From Chlamydomonas reinhardtii (Eukaryota > Chlorophyta > Chlorophyceae > Chlamydomonadales > Chlamydomonadaceae), in contig NC_057004.1 of the NCBI RefSeq assembly GCF_000002595.2, positions 3,699,933 to 3,763,932 on the forward strand: a DNA stretch of 64,000 nt, read 5' to 3'. Shown one piece after another: positions 48,161 to 59,930 of this stretch. A program made the translations under genes and the position numbers. Positions within the stretch are counted from its first letter, which is position 1. Every line of letters starts with the position of its first letter. A model generated the notes under the pieces. It saw only the letters and a list, made by a program, of their open reading frames with translations, did not search any database and was not told where the DNA came from.

Positions 48161-49787
48161 GCGCGGGCGGGTGTGTGTGCTAGCGTGGGTGCGGGTGTGG
48201 ATGCGGCGGCAGGTAGCGGAGGAACCGCGGCACGTGCGTCAGGCTCAGGACGTGCGGGCTTCTGGATCGTATGGGTAGGGAGGCGATGGAAGTGTCAGTG
48301 ATGTTCTGGGCATGAATGGACTGCGATTGCGCATTCATCCACCTTGGTTCGGCAGCTGTGAAACGAGTAACAGCGGTTCGGCTTTCGTGCACGACTTGTT
48401 GTCTGACGTGAGTCAGTGGTGTTGCGACCCGTTGTACGTATTGATTTGAAGCTGCTGGTGTCATAGTTTTGTGTCGGGGTCGGAGGCGCACGGAATGGCT
48501 ACTGCAATGTGGCTGTTGACCAGCCGCAACATGCACTGGGGTGTTTGCATGATTGTCGAGTGCGCACGCATGTAAGCTGCGTGGCCCTAAGGCAAATGTC
48601 CACGCATACAACTGCGTAACTGCCCATGACATAAACGCCGCGTTTCCCTGGCCTGATCCAGAATTTGGTATCTACGACAGGAATGCGGGCTTGTACCAAC
48701 ACCATGAGAGACATCCACAACATACATACCAGCTAAACTCCTCCACTTGCCATGCTGGTCTGCCCATGCATCCACCATTCTGGCACAGCGCAACGCGGTA
48801 TCCCCAACCTCCAGACTCCAGTCCGGGCCACACATCCCACATCCCTGAAATGCATGCAGACGCACCAGACGCCACCTGTCTGATTTAGCTTGTAGTACAT
48901 GTACCGGACGTAAGTACGAACAGGTACGAAGCCGCTGGCCACGCAGGCCGTTGTACGGTCCTAGAACCTAGATTATGCCCCCCTAAGTGCGTTGGAGCCT
49001 TCGTCGCTAGCCACTCTGCACGCATCTGCACATCGCAGGTGCCGCACAGTCGGCAGCGCCGGCGGGGATGCCCAGGGAGCCTTGCCCCCGCAGCGTTCCG
49101 TCGGAAATGTGATGCACCCCGACCACGACCACAATCTCGTGGCACAGTCACAAAGAGTCGGTACGTCGTCAGCTTGCTATCAGAGGTGCTTGCTATGCCC
49201 TGGGGAGTGCTGTGGCACTTTCAGGCTCCTCAACTACACATCGCATACTTTGTCCACGCAATCACGAATTGAAATCACGGTACCTGACCCCGCGCAATCT
49301 TGCTTCGCACGAAATTCGCGCCCGCATGTCTGTTCTAGGGTACACTGATCTCCATCAATGATCACACCAATGACCCATGATGCACGTGCAGCAGCCTGCG
49401 GCTTATCGCCGGGGATTGCTGTTACGCATAACCAGTTTAGTAGCGACCTTCGAATTCGTCGCGTGTGTGCAGAGCCTCGCTGCAGGCGGTGAAGCCTGCT
49501 AGCCAACGGCAGGAGTGACTGTTGGGCGTGCCCACAGCAGCAACACGGGGTGCCGGCGCACAACCGACAAGCCGTGCGCTATGGGCAGCATCCGGGCGAG
49601 TCCCCTGCTACGATGTCTCTCAGACCTCAGATTATTTTGTGTGCTTACGTATGTTCAGGTGGTGTGCGCCCCGAGCCCCCCCGCAACCACAAGTGCCAGT
49701 CCTCCGCAATACAACACTAGCACACGCAGCGCGCCCACAACTACCCTTTCACTGCCACCCCACACAAACTACAAATCAGCTGCGGTG
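48161..49787. other. Intergenic between convergent genes
   Basis: No gene is supported. TGTAA at 48571-48575 fits the CstF64 transcript end. It is moderately AT-rich. No poly(A) signal for the minus-strand gene ending at 49788 was identified with confidence. Confidence 0.5.
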
Positions 49788-52700
49788 TCAGAGCGCAGTG
49801 ACGGCCTCTGTCCCGTCTGCGCCGCCAAAGCCGGGCGGCTTCTGCGCCAGCGCCGCCGCCGCGGAGGGATGGGCGCCCGACGGCGCGCCCGACGGCCTGG
49901 GTGGCCCCCGGCCGCGGACGGGGCTCATGCCCACGCTCACGCCCGCCGCCTCCTCCAACGACCCGTCGCCGCTGATGGGCCCCCGCACCATGCCCGCATG
50001 CGTCTTGGCGTGGGGGTGCATGTGTGCGTGCGCGTGTGCGTGCCCGTGACCTGGGACCGCATCTGCCGCGGAGTCCCCGGCATGGCCCGCGGCCCCCCGC
50101 GACCGGAACTGCGCGACGTGCGCCTCCGCCCCAATGGCGGCCTCATCTTCATCCAGATGGTGCAGCGCCTGACCAACGGAGTACTCCAGGAGCTCCTCAT
50201 CAGGGCTGCGGAAGGCCTCGTACGCCTCCGGGTGCGGGCCCAGCCCCGGGCCTGGCTCGCCGCCGCCGCCGCGCATGTGCAGCATGGGCGTGGGCAGCTG
50301 CCGCAGCGTGCCGCTATTGGAGAGGCGCAGGTCGGGGAGCGTGATGGAGCGGCGGCGGGCCGCGGCGCGGCGGTCGCGCCCAACCACCGGCGACACACCC
50401 ACCGGCGCTGGTTGCTGGCTGCCGGTGTCCGCCGGCGTGAGCGTGACCGCGCTGCTGCCGTCAAACACGCTGCCGATGGCGGTGCCGCCGCTGCCGGTCG
50501 CCCCGGTGGCGCCGTCACTGGTGCCAGCAGCCGCGGCAGCGGCGGCTGCTCCGCCGCCGGCGGTATGCGCGCCGGCGGCGTCAACCACTCCGCCGCTGAA
50601 CGTCGCGAGCTGCGCGTCCGTGACGCCGAGCGAGGCCGTCGCCGGCGCCGGCGCCTCCACCATCTCCTCCTCCAACTCCTCAGGGATGTTGCGAGCGGGC
50701 GACGAGGGCGCCGACAAGGCCACCACGCCGTCGATGCCCAACGGCTCGCTGACGGGACCGCGCCTCGCCGCAGCCAGCAGGTAGCTCATGCTCAGCCCGC
50801 TGCCGCCACCGCCGGCCATGCCGGCGCCGGCGCCCATGCCCATGCCGCCGTAGCCGCCGCCGCCAATGGCCAGGCTGCTGTTGCTGGAGCCGCGCAGGCG
50901 GCTGCCGTGGCCGCCGCCGTCGCCGTACATGGGCACGCCGGCGCCGCCGCCGCCAACCGCGGCGCTGGCGCCGCCGCCGTATGCGTAACCGTACGGCAGC
51001 TGATTGAGTGCCTCGCTGTGGGCACGGTGGAACCCGCTGGGGCTGCCGCCGTACGCCGCCGTGCCGGTGGGGCTGTAGCCGCCGCCGGCGCCGTTATTAC
51101 TAATATGCCGGCCCAACGGCCCGTTGAAACCGCCGCCGCCGCCGCCGCCGTGCGGGCTGTACGAATCGGGACTCATGGACGGCGAGCCGCCTGCCAACAT
51201 GAGGCTGCGCTTGCGTGAGGCGCTGTTGGCCGCCGCCACCAGCAACTGGTGCCGCGCCGACGTGCTGTTGTGGAGGCGGCCGCTGCTGCCGCCGGGCCCA
51301 CCGGGGCCGCCCAGCCCTAGGCTACCGGGGCCGCCGCCACCGCCACCGCCGCCGCCGCCCAGCACGCCGAGGCCGGCGGGGTTGCTGCGGCGGCTGTTGG
51401 AGGGCCGGCCCGAGTATGAGGTGCGGCGGTCGGGAATGGAGTGGTCCACGGACACCTGCATGGCGGTCAGAAGAAAGGGAGCGAGGCGGCGATTGCTTAC
51501 AAGAAGCGAACATCAGCTGCAATAGAGCGGCGGGTAGCGCAGCGGTGGGTAACACTAGAGGGCCACCTAGAGGGCCACGGCGCCTCGGCGGCTGCCCGGC
51601 GGGGCCACTGGCGGCCATCCCGCCTCCCGCCCAGCCGGCCCCGGCTCCAAGCCAAGCGCATCGGACAGGACCCTACCTGCGACGCAGACGCCGCCGGCCC
51701 GCGTTTCCCGAAGGACAGCGCATTCGCAATCGCTCCCGTCGCGGCACCGAGCCCGCTACTGCCCGTGCTGATCGGCAGCGCCGCCGTAACGGACGTGGCT
51801 GGCGCCATGGGCGGCCCTGTGCTCGCGTGCGACACGCCCGCCAGGCGGCTTGTGGAGCGGTGCCGCTGCAGCATCTGCAGCCGCCGCTGCTGGCTCATGG
51901 CGCCGCCGCCCTCGTCCATCATCGACATGGGGCCGCTCGAGCCCGCTGCCGGCGCTGCGGGCCCGGTCGCAGTCATGGTCGCAAAGGGCGAAGAGTGCGT
52001 CGCGCTGGCGCCTGTCCCACTGCCACCCGAGGCGATGCTGTTCGCTAGGTTCGCCAGCTGGCCGGTCAGCATGCGCCCGCGGCCGCTGTGGGTCAGGCTG
52101 TTGCCGCCACTGTGCGTCGGACTCAGCGGCGACGGCGGCGCATAGTACCCGCCTCCGCCAGCTGCAGCTTCGGCGTCCATCGCCGCCACGGCCGCCGCCG
52201 TCGCGTCCGCCAAAGACTCTGACGGGTGCTCAGCCACGCAATACAAGGCGCCGTCGAACACGCTTGACGGGCTGGTGGGCAGTGCGCCGCCACCGCCGCC
52301 GCCTGCGCCGCCGCCGCCGGGCCCGTTCCGCGAGAAGGACGCGGCCGAGCCCGCGGGCCGCGTGAAGCTGCATGGCGAGCCGCGCGATGCCGGCGGCTGC
52401 AGGAACGCGCTGTAGCTGCCCTCGCTGCGGTACACCGGCGACTCATAGCCACCGCCGCCGCCGCCAGGCGGCGCGCCGCCGCTGCTGCCGCCGCCACACA
52501 CGCCGGCGGCGCCCGACGCCAGCGCCAGCGCCGCCATTGCGCCGGGACCAATCACGCGCCCGCTTCCGCGGTCGCGTATTGCCGCCAGCGGCGCACTGGT
52601 GCGCAGGCCGCCGCCGGGACCCCCGCTGCCCAAGCTGCGGTCGCCGCCGGGGCCCAAGCTTCCGTCGCCGGCCCCGCTGCCCATCAGCGCTAGCGGCACG

Positions 52701-55700
52701 TTGCTTCCAAAGCCGACCGGCCCGCCGTTCATGCTGTGCCCGCGCGTTTGGCTCATGTGCCTGGCGGACGGGCTGGGCGACAGGCTGGGGCGCGAGTAGC
52801 GTGTGTACGGGTTGGCGTTGGCGGCGTTGGCGTTGGCGTTGGCCACCAGCGCGAGCCGGCTGGCGGTATCAAGCATCGCGCGGCTGTTGCGGCTGGCGGC
52901 GCGGCTAAGGCTGATGGTGCCAGTGAGGTCAGCCAGGTGTAGCGGCCGCCGCAGCCGACGCGTGTTGAGCAGCTTGGCTACACGCCCGCGCGTGAGCTGC
53001 GCCGCCGCGGCAGCGAGCGCCGCGGTGCCGCCGCCGCCGTTGCCGCCCAGCAACCCCTGCTGATGAGATTGAGCAGGGCAGCCGCCGGCTTTGTACGGGT
53101 TTGCGCGTGTACGCAATAAATAGCTTGACAGGGCCCAGCCCCTGACGCCCCAGCCCTAGCCCCATGCTCCGGGTTAAACATGCACCAGGTAGCCATGCAA
53201 GCACAAACGCAGGAGAGAACACACACGCACCTTAGGCGGACGCACGGGCTTGCCCAGGTCGTCCAGCAGCTGTAGCAGGTACCGCGCCAGGTACACGCCG
53301 TTGCTACAGCCGCCTCCGCCTCCTGCCCCGTCGCCGTTAGCCCCTGCACCGCCACCGCCCCCACCCCCGCCGCCGCCAGGTGCCCCCACCGACACGCCGC
53401 CCTTGCACCGCGCCGCCTCCGCGCGCCACCGCGCCCGCAGCGCAATGTCCTCGTTCGCCATCAGTGGCGTCGCCTGACGCAAGAACCCTGTGTCGCCGGC
53501 GTGGCCGTCGCTGTCAACCCTGCGGGCCACGTCGCCGCCGCCGTCGCCGCTTTCAGCGCCGCCGTCATGGAAGCTGGCGTCTCCGCCGTCGTAGGCGTCA
53601 CCGCTGCCGTGCGGGCCCGCCCACGTAGCCATGAGCCAGGCAGCCTGCGCGGCGGCGGCGCGTGCGTCGTGCGCGGCGGCGTCGGAGGAGACGCCCACCA
53701 GCGCCAGGTTGGGCGCCGCCGGGCTGTTGGAGACCATGTCCCTGCGGGGGGCGGTGTGGGCGCGGGAGCGGATGGGGTCGCGCCGTCAGGTGAGGGGCGG
53801 CGGGTTGCGGTGGCAGTCAGGTGAGGGGCGGCGGGTTGTAGTGGCGGTCAGGTGAGCGTGAGGTGAGCATGGAGGCGGAGCTATACGGGGTGAAAGTGCG
53901 GGTCGCAGCGCAGGTGCAGAGAACAGGCGGGCCGAGACGCGGCGAGGACAGGCCCGCTCGCTCATGCCCATCCCGCCACACACGCCCACACGCTCTCCCT
54001 TCACTGCAGCGCCCACCTGTACAACAGCCCAGGCGCCAGCTCGTGTGACAGGCCCTCCGGCATGGAGCAGAAGGAGCCGGTCATGGAGCCGGTGCCGCTG
54101 ATGGTGCGGTTCTTGAACGAGCGCGGGTTGTTCAGGTCCACACCCGCGGCCAGCGTTATCGAATTGCCGCCCTGTGTGTGCGTGGCAGTGTGCGTGTGTG
54201 GTGTCAAGGGCTCGACGTAACCGCCTCCCCCACTCCCCAGCCCTACAACCGCGTACCCTTCCGCCGCTGTGGCTCGCTCCCTCGCGCTGCCCCACCGCCC
54301 CACCGTTCCACTGTCCCACCGCCCCACTGTCCCACCGTTCCACTGTCCCACCGCACCCCTGATCCGCGCCCGCATCCGCGTGTCTCTGGCTGCTTACTAG
54401 GAACGCTGGAAGCGGCCCCCAAGAGAACAAGGCTCAAGGGCGCCCAAGATATAGGTTAAGGCCAAACCTCCTCCGCGCTCTGTGGGCTGGTTCTGGGTCT
54501 TGGTTTCTATGGGAATGGAACAAACTCCCCCCACCCCCCACACACATACATACACATTGCCCCCGCTCCCACGCGCCGCACCCACCATGGACGCCCGCAT
54601 GGCTGCCGCCACATCCAGGAACGTCAGGCTGGGCTCGGAGCCGCCCAGCGGCACCAGCAACACCACGTCCGCCGGCACCTCGTTGCCGTTCGTGAACGTC
54701 ACGTGCGTGCCGTTCAGCAGCGCGCCCACACCCGCGATCATGCGCAGGCTGCTGACGCCGTTGGGCCCCACGTCGTCGTTGCCAACGCCGGCGCCGCCAG
54801 GGCCTGTGGCAAACGCGCCGTTGGAGGACTTGAGGCCGCGCTGCGGCGTCGCCTGCCCACCGCTGGCGGCGCCGGACGGCGGGCGCGGCCCAGGGCTGTT
54901 GGCGGCCGCTGGCGAGCCGCCGGCAGCACCAGCAGCGCCGTCGTCGACCACATTTGCGCCGGACGCCGGGCCCGGCCCGTCCCGCCTGTCCGCGCCATCT
55001 GCAATGCCGTTGCCGCTGCCGGCCGTGCCCTCGCCATCCTCTGCGAGTTCGTGGCCCAGCCGCAGGTGCTCCATCCCTCCCAACTGCCCCAGCCCCGGAT
55101 CCAGCACCACGCCATCCTCCTCCACGCCCGCGGTGCTGTCCACGCTCGCGTGCGCCGCCAGCAGCCCCGCCGGGTCCACGTGCACGCGCAGGTTCCCCCT
55201 TCCCATCATCACCCCACCGCCCATGCCGCCCCGGCCGCTGCCGGGGCCGCCGTTGGCGCCGTCGGCGCCTGCGCCATGCACCAGCGACGCAACCGCCGCT
55301 GCTGCGCTGCCCGCGCCGCTGGTGAGCGCGTTGGCGCCGCTGCTAAAGAAGGTGCCAGCAGCGCTGTCGTGGCGTGGCGTGCCGATCTCTGAGCGATGCG
55401 CCGCAGGGCCGGCGTTGGAGCCATCCGCAGCGGCGGCGATGTCGTGGGTGTGCGCCGGGTAGCGCGCGGGGCTAAACCGGCCTAGCTTGGATTCTTCACG
55501 CCGCGGCGAGTTGGAGCCGCTGCCGCCGCCGCCCCTGCAGCAGGAGCCGAAGAGGCGCGACAGCAGGCCGCCGCCGCCTCCATCCTCTAGGCCCGGACTG
55601 AGGCCCGGGTCCGCCTGCAGGCAGGCAGGCAGGCGCGGCAACAGGCACACGCCGGGTGCGGCACGTCAGTCGTGGCAGGGCTGTGCGCTGCACCCACTCA

Positions 55701-58017
55701 CGGCCTGCTCTCACCACGCCCCACCTCCCGGCCTTGCCCCACTGGTGTGAGCTCCCATCGCCCCCGCCACCACTGCTGACGCCGTCCAGAGCTTCGCCAC
55801 CCATGCCCGCCACCCCGCCACCAGTTCACTCGGGCTTGGAGCCGACTACACCTGGGCCCATCACCCAACCTCCACCACCACCCAACCACCACCTAGGGGC
55901 GAGCGTGTAGAGCGTGCTTGCCTAGCACCAGGGCTTGTCAGCCCTAGTCACCAGTGGCTTCGCCACTACCAAATGCAACTATTAAGTGACCCCCACCCAA
56001 CCACCACCACCACCACCACCACCCAACCACCACCACCACCACCACCCAACCACCCCACCTCGTCGTCCTGCACCTCCAGCAGCACCACCGCGCCCGCGGC
56101 GCCCGCGAAGCGGCGGCAGTGCTCCGCCCAGTCCTGTGCCGCGGCGCCGCTGCCCACCACCAGCACGTGCCGCCCCCGCAGCTGCTGCTCCAGCACCACG
56201 GCGCCGCCCTCCTCCAGCAGTTGGTCGTTGGCGGTCAGCACCGTGCCGCAGTACAGCTCGCGGCCCTGCAGGTAGGTGTGTGCGGGCGGTGAGCACAGGA
56301 AGAGGGTGCCAGGTATGCAGATGGGGAAGAGGCATTGTGCGGCTGCATGGCGCCCGAGGTAACGAGGACATCGGGCTGCTGCTGCTGGTGGTGGTGGGGG
56401 TGGGGGTGGGGGTGGTGGAGATCTGAGCACACACTGCTCCTCAGTGCAACACCCCGGGGCACAGCAGGACGACCCGAGTGACCGGACCGCGCTGCACAGC
56501 CGCATGACCAGTGCCACATCCCCGTCGTCAACGGGCACCGCGTGCTGCCACACGCGGCCACGCCGGCGCACCTGCAGGCGCGGCAGCCGCGGCGCCGCCA
56601 CCGCGAACTTGGAGACCAACAGCAGGTCGGCGGACAGCTGGCCGCGCTGCATGGACTGCTCATTCTTCAGCTCCAGACGCCAGCAGGCGTTCATGGCCTG
56701 CGGGTGGGTGTGGGTGCGGGTGGGTGGATGGATGGGTCGGTTACTGGGTGGATGGGTGGTTGAGTGCGTGGGTGGGTGGGCGCACAGGTCGTGCAGAGGT
56801 GTGGGCAGCCGTGCGTGAAGGAGGGGGCGGGGGCAATGGACGCGCACACTGTGACGAGGGAAGAGTGGAGACGGCGGACTGCCTGTGTGGTTGTGAACGT
56901 GTATTAGTAAGGAGGCCCAGGTACCGGCGGCCCACTCACCGTCCATTTGGCCCGCCGCAGCGTGCAGTTGAGCTTTATGTTGGCGTGGATGCCGGCCGCG
57001 TGGCTGTACACGAGCATGTGGTGAAGCAGCTGCAGCTCGTGTGCAGGTGGCGGCGGCGGGCCGGACGGCTCGGCCTGGGCCAGCCCGCGCCGCGCGGACG
57101 AGCCGGAGCGGCTGACGGTGCGGCCCGCCGCCCCGTTACCGCCGCCGCCGCCGCGGCCGATGCTGGGGCTGGTTGGAAGGCTGCCACCACCGCCGCCATC
57201 GTCGCGTGCGCCGCTCATGCTGTCGCCGCTGGGGCTGCCGAGCTGGTCGTCGCCGCCTCCGGCCCCGCCGCGGCCGAAGCTGGTGCTGCCGGCGGCGAAG
57301 CCGTCGCGGGCGCTGCTGTGCGACTGCAGCCGCGGTGCCGCCAGTGGGAAGTCCAGGAAGAGCCCATCGCGCCAGGCGTCGTAGGCCGGGTCTGGCAGGT
57401 GACATGGTAGGGGAGAAGGTGCGGAGGCGAAAAAGTAAAAGGAGCAGCGGGGGATACTCCGGTCCGGGGAGAGAGCTCGAGCAGGCCGCAGCCGTTCAAT
57501 GGGCTAGGACGTGGGGGTTGCCAAGGAAACGACCGCGTGGACCAATCTTCATGTGCAAGTGTTCTTGGTGTCAAGGCAACCGCAAAGCTCTGTTTCCTCA
57601 CAGCCATGTTCGCCCATTCATGGCCCTGTCGAACCCCGTCAACCAGGCTGTTAGTTTTTAAGCTGGCCGCTCCAAGCATGCGCATTTGAGGGATGAAAGT
57701 GGAAGAGTGCAATAATGTAGTCGGCACTCTAGAGTGCGACATGGTGCTGGGCTCACGGCTGTGGGACAAGAATGCGTGTTTGGGGACATGGAACATAACT
57801 AGCAGCGTTGCTTGTTGGACAGTGTGTCGCGGCTTTGGGAAACCCTGTGTGAGGAACCGCTCTCACCGAGGCAGCCTCCTGAGTACAAAGCCTGCGTCCA
57901 CTGCCCGCCCACGGCATTGCTGCTTTCCAGTACCGTAAGGTCAAATCCATGCTGGTGCAGGATCGCAGCACAGTGCAGCGCGGCTGGGTCGCTCCCCACA
58001 ACCACAGCGGTGGGCAT
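49788..58017 (-). CDS. Flavin-containing monooxygenase-like protein with giant low-complexity extensions
   Basis: Nine exons: 58017-57867, 57391-56940, 56697-about 56431, 56265-56059, 55614-54586, 54171-54017, 53741-53231, 53056-51677, 51455-49788; about 1939 residues. FAD-binding start: TAVVVGSDPAALHCA with VLESSNAVGGQW. Next FLDFPL, then HELQLLHHMLVYSHAAGI, the FMO 'YL..YA..FGI' helix. ADLLLVSKFAVAAPRLP is the 'ADavvvAtG...P.iP' segment. The NADPH-binding stretch is RHVLVVGSGAAAQDWAEHC. GLLYRDMVSNSPAAPNLALV is the FMO C-terminal 'LY...P..pNLafiG'. Odd points: the first glycine motif is GSDPAA rather than GxGxxG; about 290 residues of Gly/Ala/Asp-rich sequence are inserted in the NADPH half; about 1,000 mostly disordered Gly/Ser/Ala residues follow the enzyme domain. 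Only the exon-3 end is uncertain. Whether it is catalytically active is open. Confidence 0.75.
54481..54530 (-). repeat. Dispersed repeat, inverted copy of 1145-1195
   Basis: Read on the minus strand, this 50-bp intronic segment has GTTCCATTCCCATAGAAACC followed by AAGACCCAGAACCAGCCCAC, matching about four of five bases at 1145-1195 on the plus strand. It lies in an FMO-gene intron. Confidence 0.65.
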
Positions 58018-58322
58018 TACACCAATTCAGGGCGATAATGCCTACAAATTGTTCCTAGCTTGGAGCTCGTTCGACAAGGGCTGCGTCTAACTTGGTGGGC
58101 ATCTTGTCTGTGGACTGCAAAAGAAGAATGGTAGCTCGCGTAGTAGTCTCTGTATAATAAATCTTGTGCATATACGTTTGAAGGAGGCTTTCCACACTTC
58201 GTCCCAAAACGGGCAACATGGGCCATGGCGCCCCGCCCCGAGTCCCCCCCTCCCTGCACCTTGCCACTTCGGCTTACATGCGGCTTAGCATTTAAAGACG
58301 TAGCGAAGTTGCGGACCAGTAA
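58018..58322. promoter_or_regulatory. Short gap between helicase 3' end and FMO-like gene start
   Basis: Only 305 bp separate the helicase stop (58323) and the downstream FMO-like ATG (58017), both on the minus strand. TTACA at 58274-58278 is the minus-strand TGTAA signal for the helicase. The rest must serve as the FMO-gene promoter and is AT-rich near 58020-58170. Confidence 0.55.
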
Positions 58323-59859
58323 TCACTTCTTCTTCTTGCTGCCAACACCTGCCTTGCCAGTACTGCCTGATCCCCCCTTGCCCGCAGCACCCAAGCCGCC
58401 TCCACCTCCACTCCCGCCTTTCCCGCCCGCTGCTGCTGCCGCAACCTGCTCGCGCTCCTTCTGCCGCTCCAGCCCCTTCTTGGTCATCCGGGTCGCCTCG
58501 GCCTGCGTGGCGTTGCGGGTGCGGAACACAATAGCGGACATGAATACATGCTACACGCCCTGCAGCGCCCACAGGGCACGTGCCCGTGGCCGGGCCCAAC
58601 TCACCACCCGAGCATCCCCATGTGTGCCATGGCCTGTTGGACCCCGGCATCGACACGGCGTGCGCGACGTGCGACGTTTGCACGCACCTGTAGCGGGTCT
58701 TCTGGCCACACGTGCTTGGGGTAGCGGCCGCGCAGGTCCTTGCGCACGTCCGGGTAAGAGTTGCGCCAAAAGGAGGCGAGGTCCGAGGTCACCTGCGTCG
58801 TGGTGTCATGGTAACAGTGTATGGCATACAGCCGGCGCGGAAGCGGCGTAAGGGTCAGGCGAGGGCCCACAGTGATGGACGGAGTGGTTGGGGACATGGG
58901 GGTTGCCCTGCGTCTGGTTCAGGCACGGACAGATGGGACGGAGCATGGAGCCGAACTTCACAACGGCCCAGGCGGCGTTGCGGTCACGGCGATGCCCACT
59001 GCTGGGCGGAATCTTGCCTACCGCTGCCGGCTGGCCCCCGGGTGACAGCAGCTCCAGAGTGAGGGGGATGCGGCCGCCCGCCAGGCGAGGCGTGTCAGGC
59101 AGGCCAAACACCTCCTGAAGTCTGTGGCAGGCCAGGGCACGGGGTACAGAACACGTACGGCGTGATGGCGGCGCAGCAGCAGGCAAGACGTGCTGCTCCA
59201 AAACGTTCGTGGCGTTGAGCAAGCCCTATACCTCGTCGCCGCAATCCCGCAGCTGTTCGTCGGGCACCTCACGCACACAGCCGGGCCACCCCAAGGTGCT
59301 GCGGCGGCACTCACTTGCAGCGCACACACGGCGTGTCCCCGCTGTAGTCCACGAGCGCCCGGGTGCCAGTAGGCAGCATCAGGTGCGTGGGGGCCTCCGC
59401 CTCCACCAGCTGTTGCAGCTCCCAGGGAACCAGCGACCTGCGGGCGTCAAGGCCAGGGGGTGGGGGAAGGTTGTGTGACCTGATCGCAGACAGCGGCCGC
59501 CAGCGCCACTCGCTTCACCAGATGAAAACACAAAGCCGCACAGAACCGTGGCTGCCGTGACCAGCTGACCACCCTGCCTGGCCTACGCCTGGTGCCACAA
59601 CCGCGCGCGTCAGGCTGTCTGGCAGCCTGCGATCGCGAACACGCGGACACCCGAACTCCGTGAAAAGGAACGCCCAAGCGACAAGCGCCCTCCACCACGG
59701 CCCGTCTCACTTGATGATCTGGCCCCACTGTAGCTTGAGCATGTCAGACTTGCTGCGCGCGCCCGAAAGATGCGGCGCCAGCCACTTTGCCGCGCTGTTG
59801 AGCAGGCCCGTGTCGCTTAGGTCGGGCAGCGCAGCTAGGCCCTTGGCGGTGGTGCTGGA

Positions 59860-59930
<71 letters not shown>

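Noticed and set aside
49515-55392. Long plus-strand open frames opposite the FMO-like gene
   Set aside because: Ala/Arg-rich shadows of Gly/Ala/Ser coding exons. The minus strand has in-phase exons with enzyme motifs.
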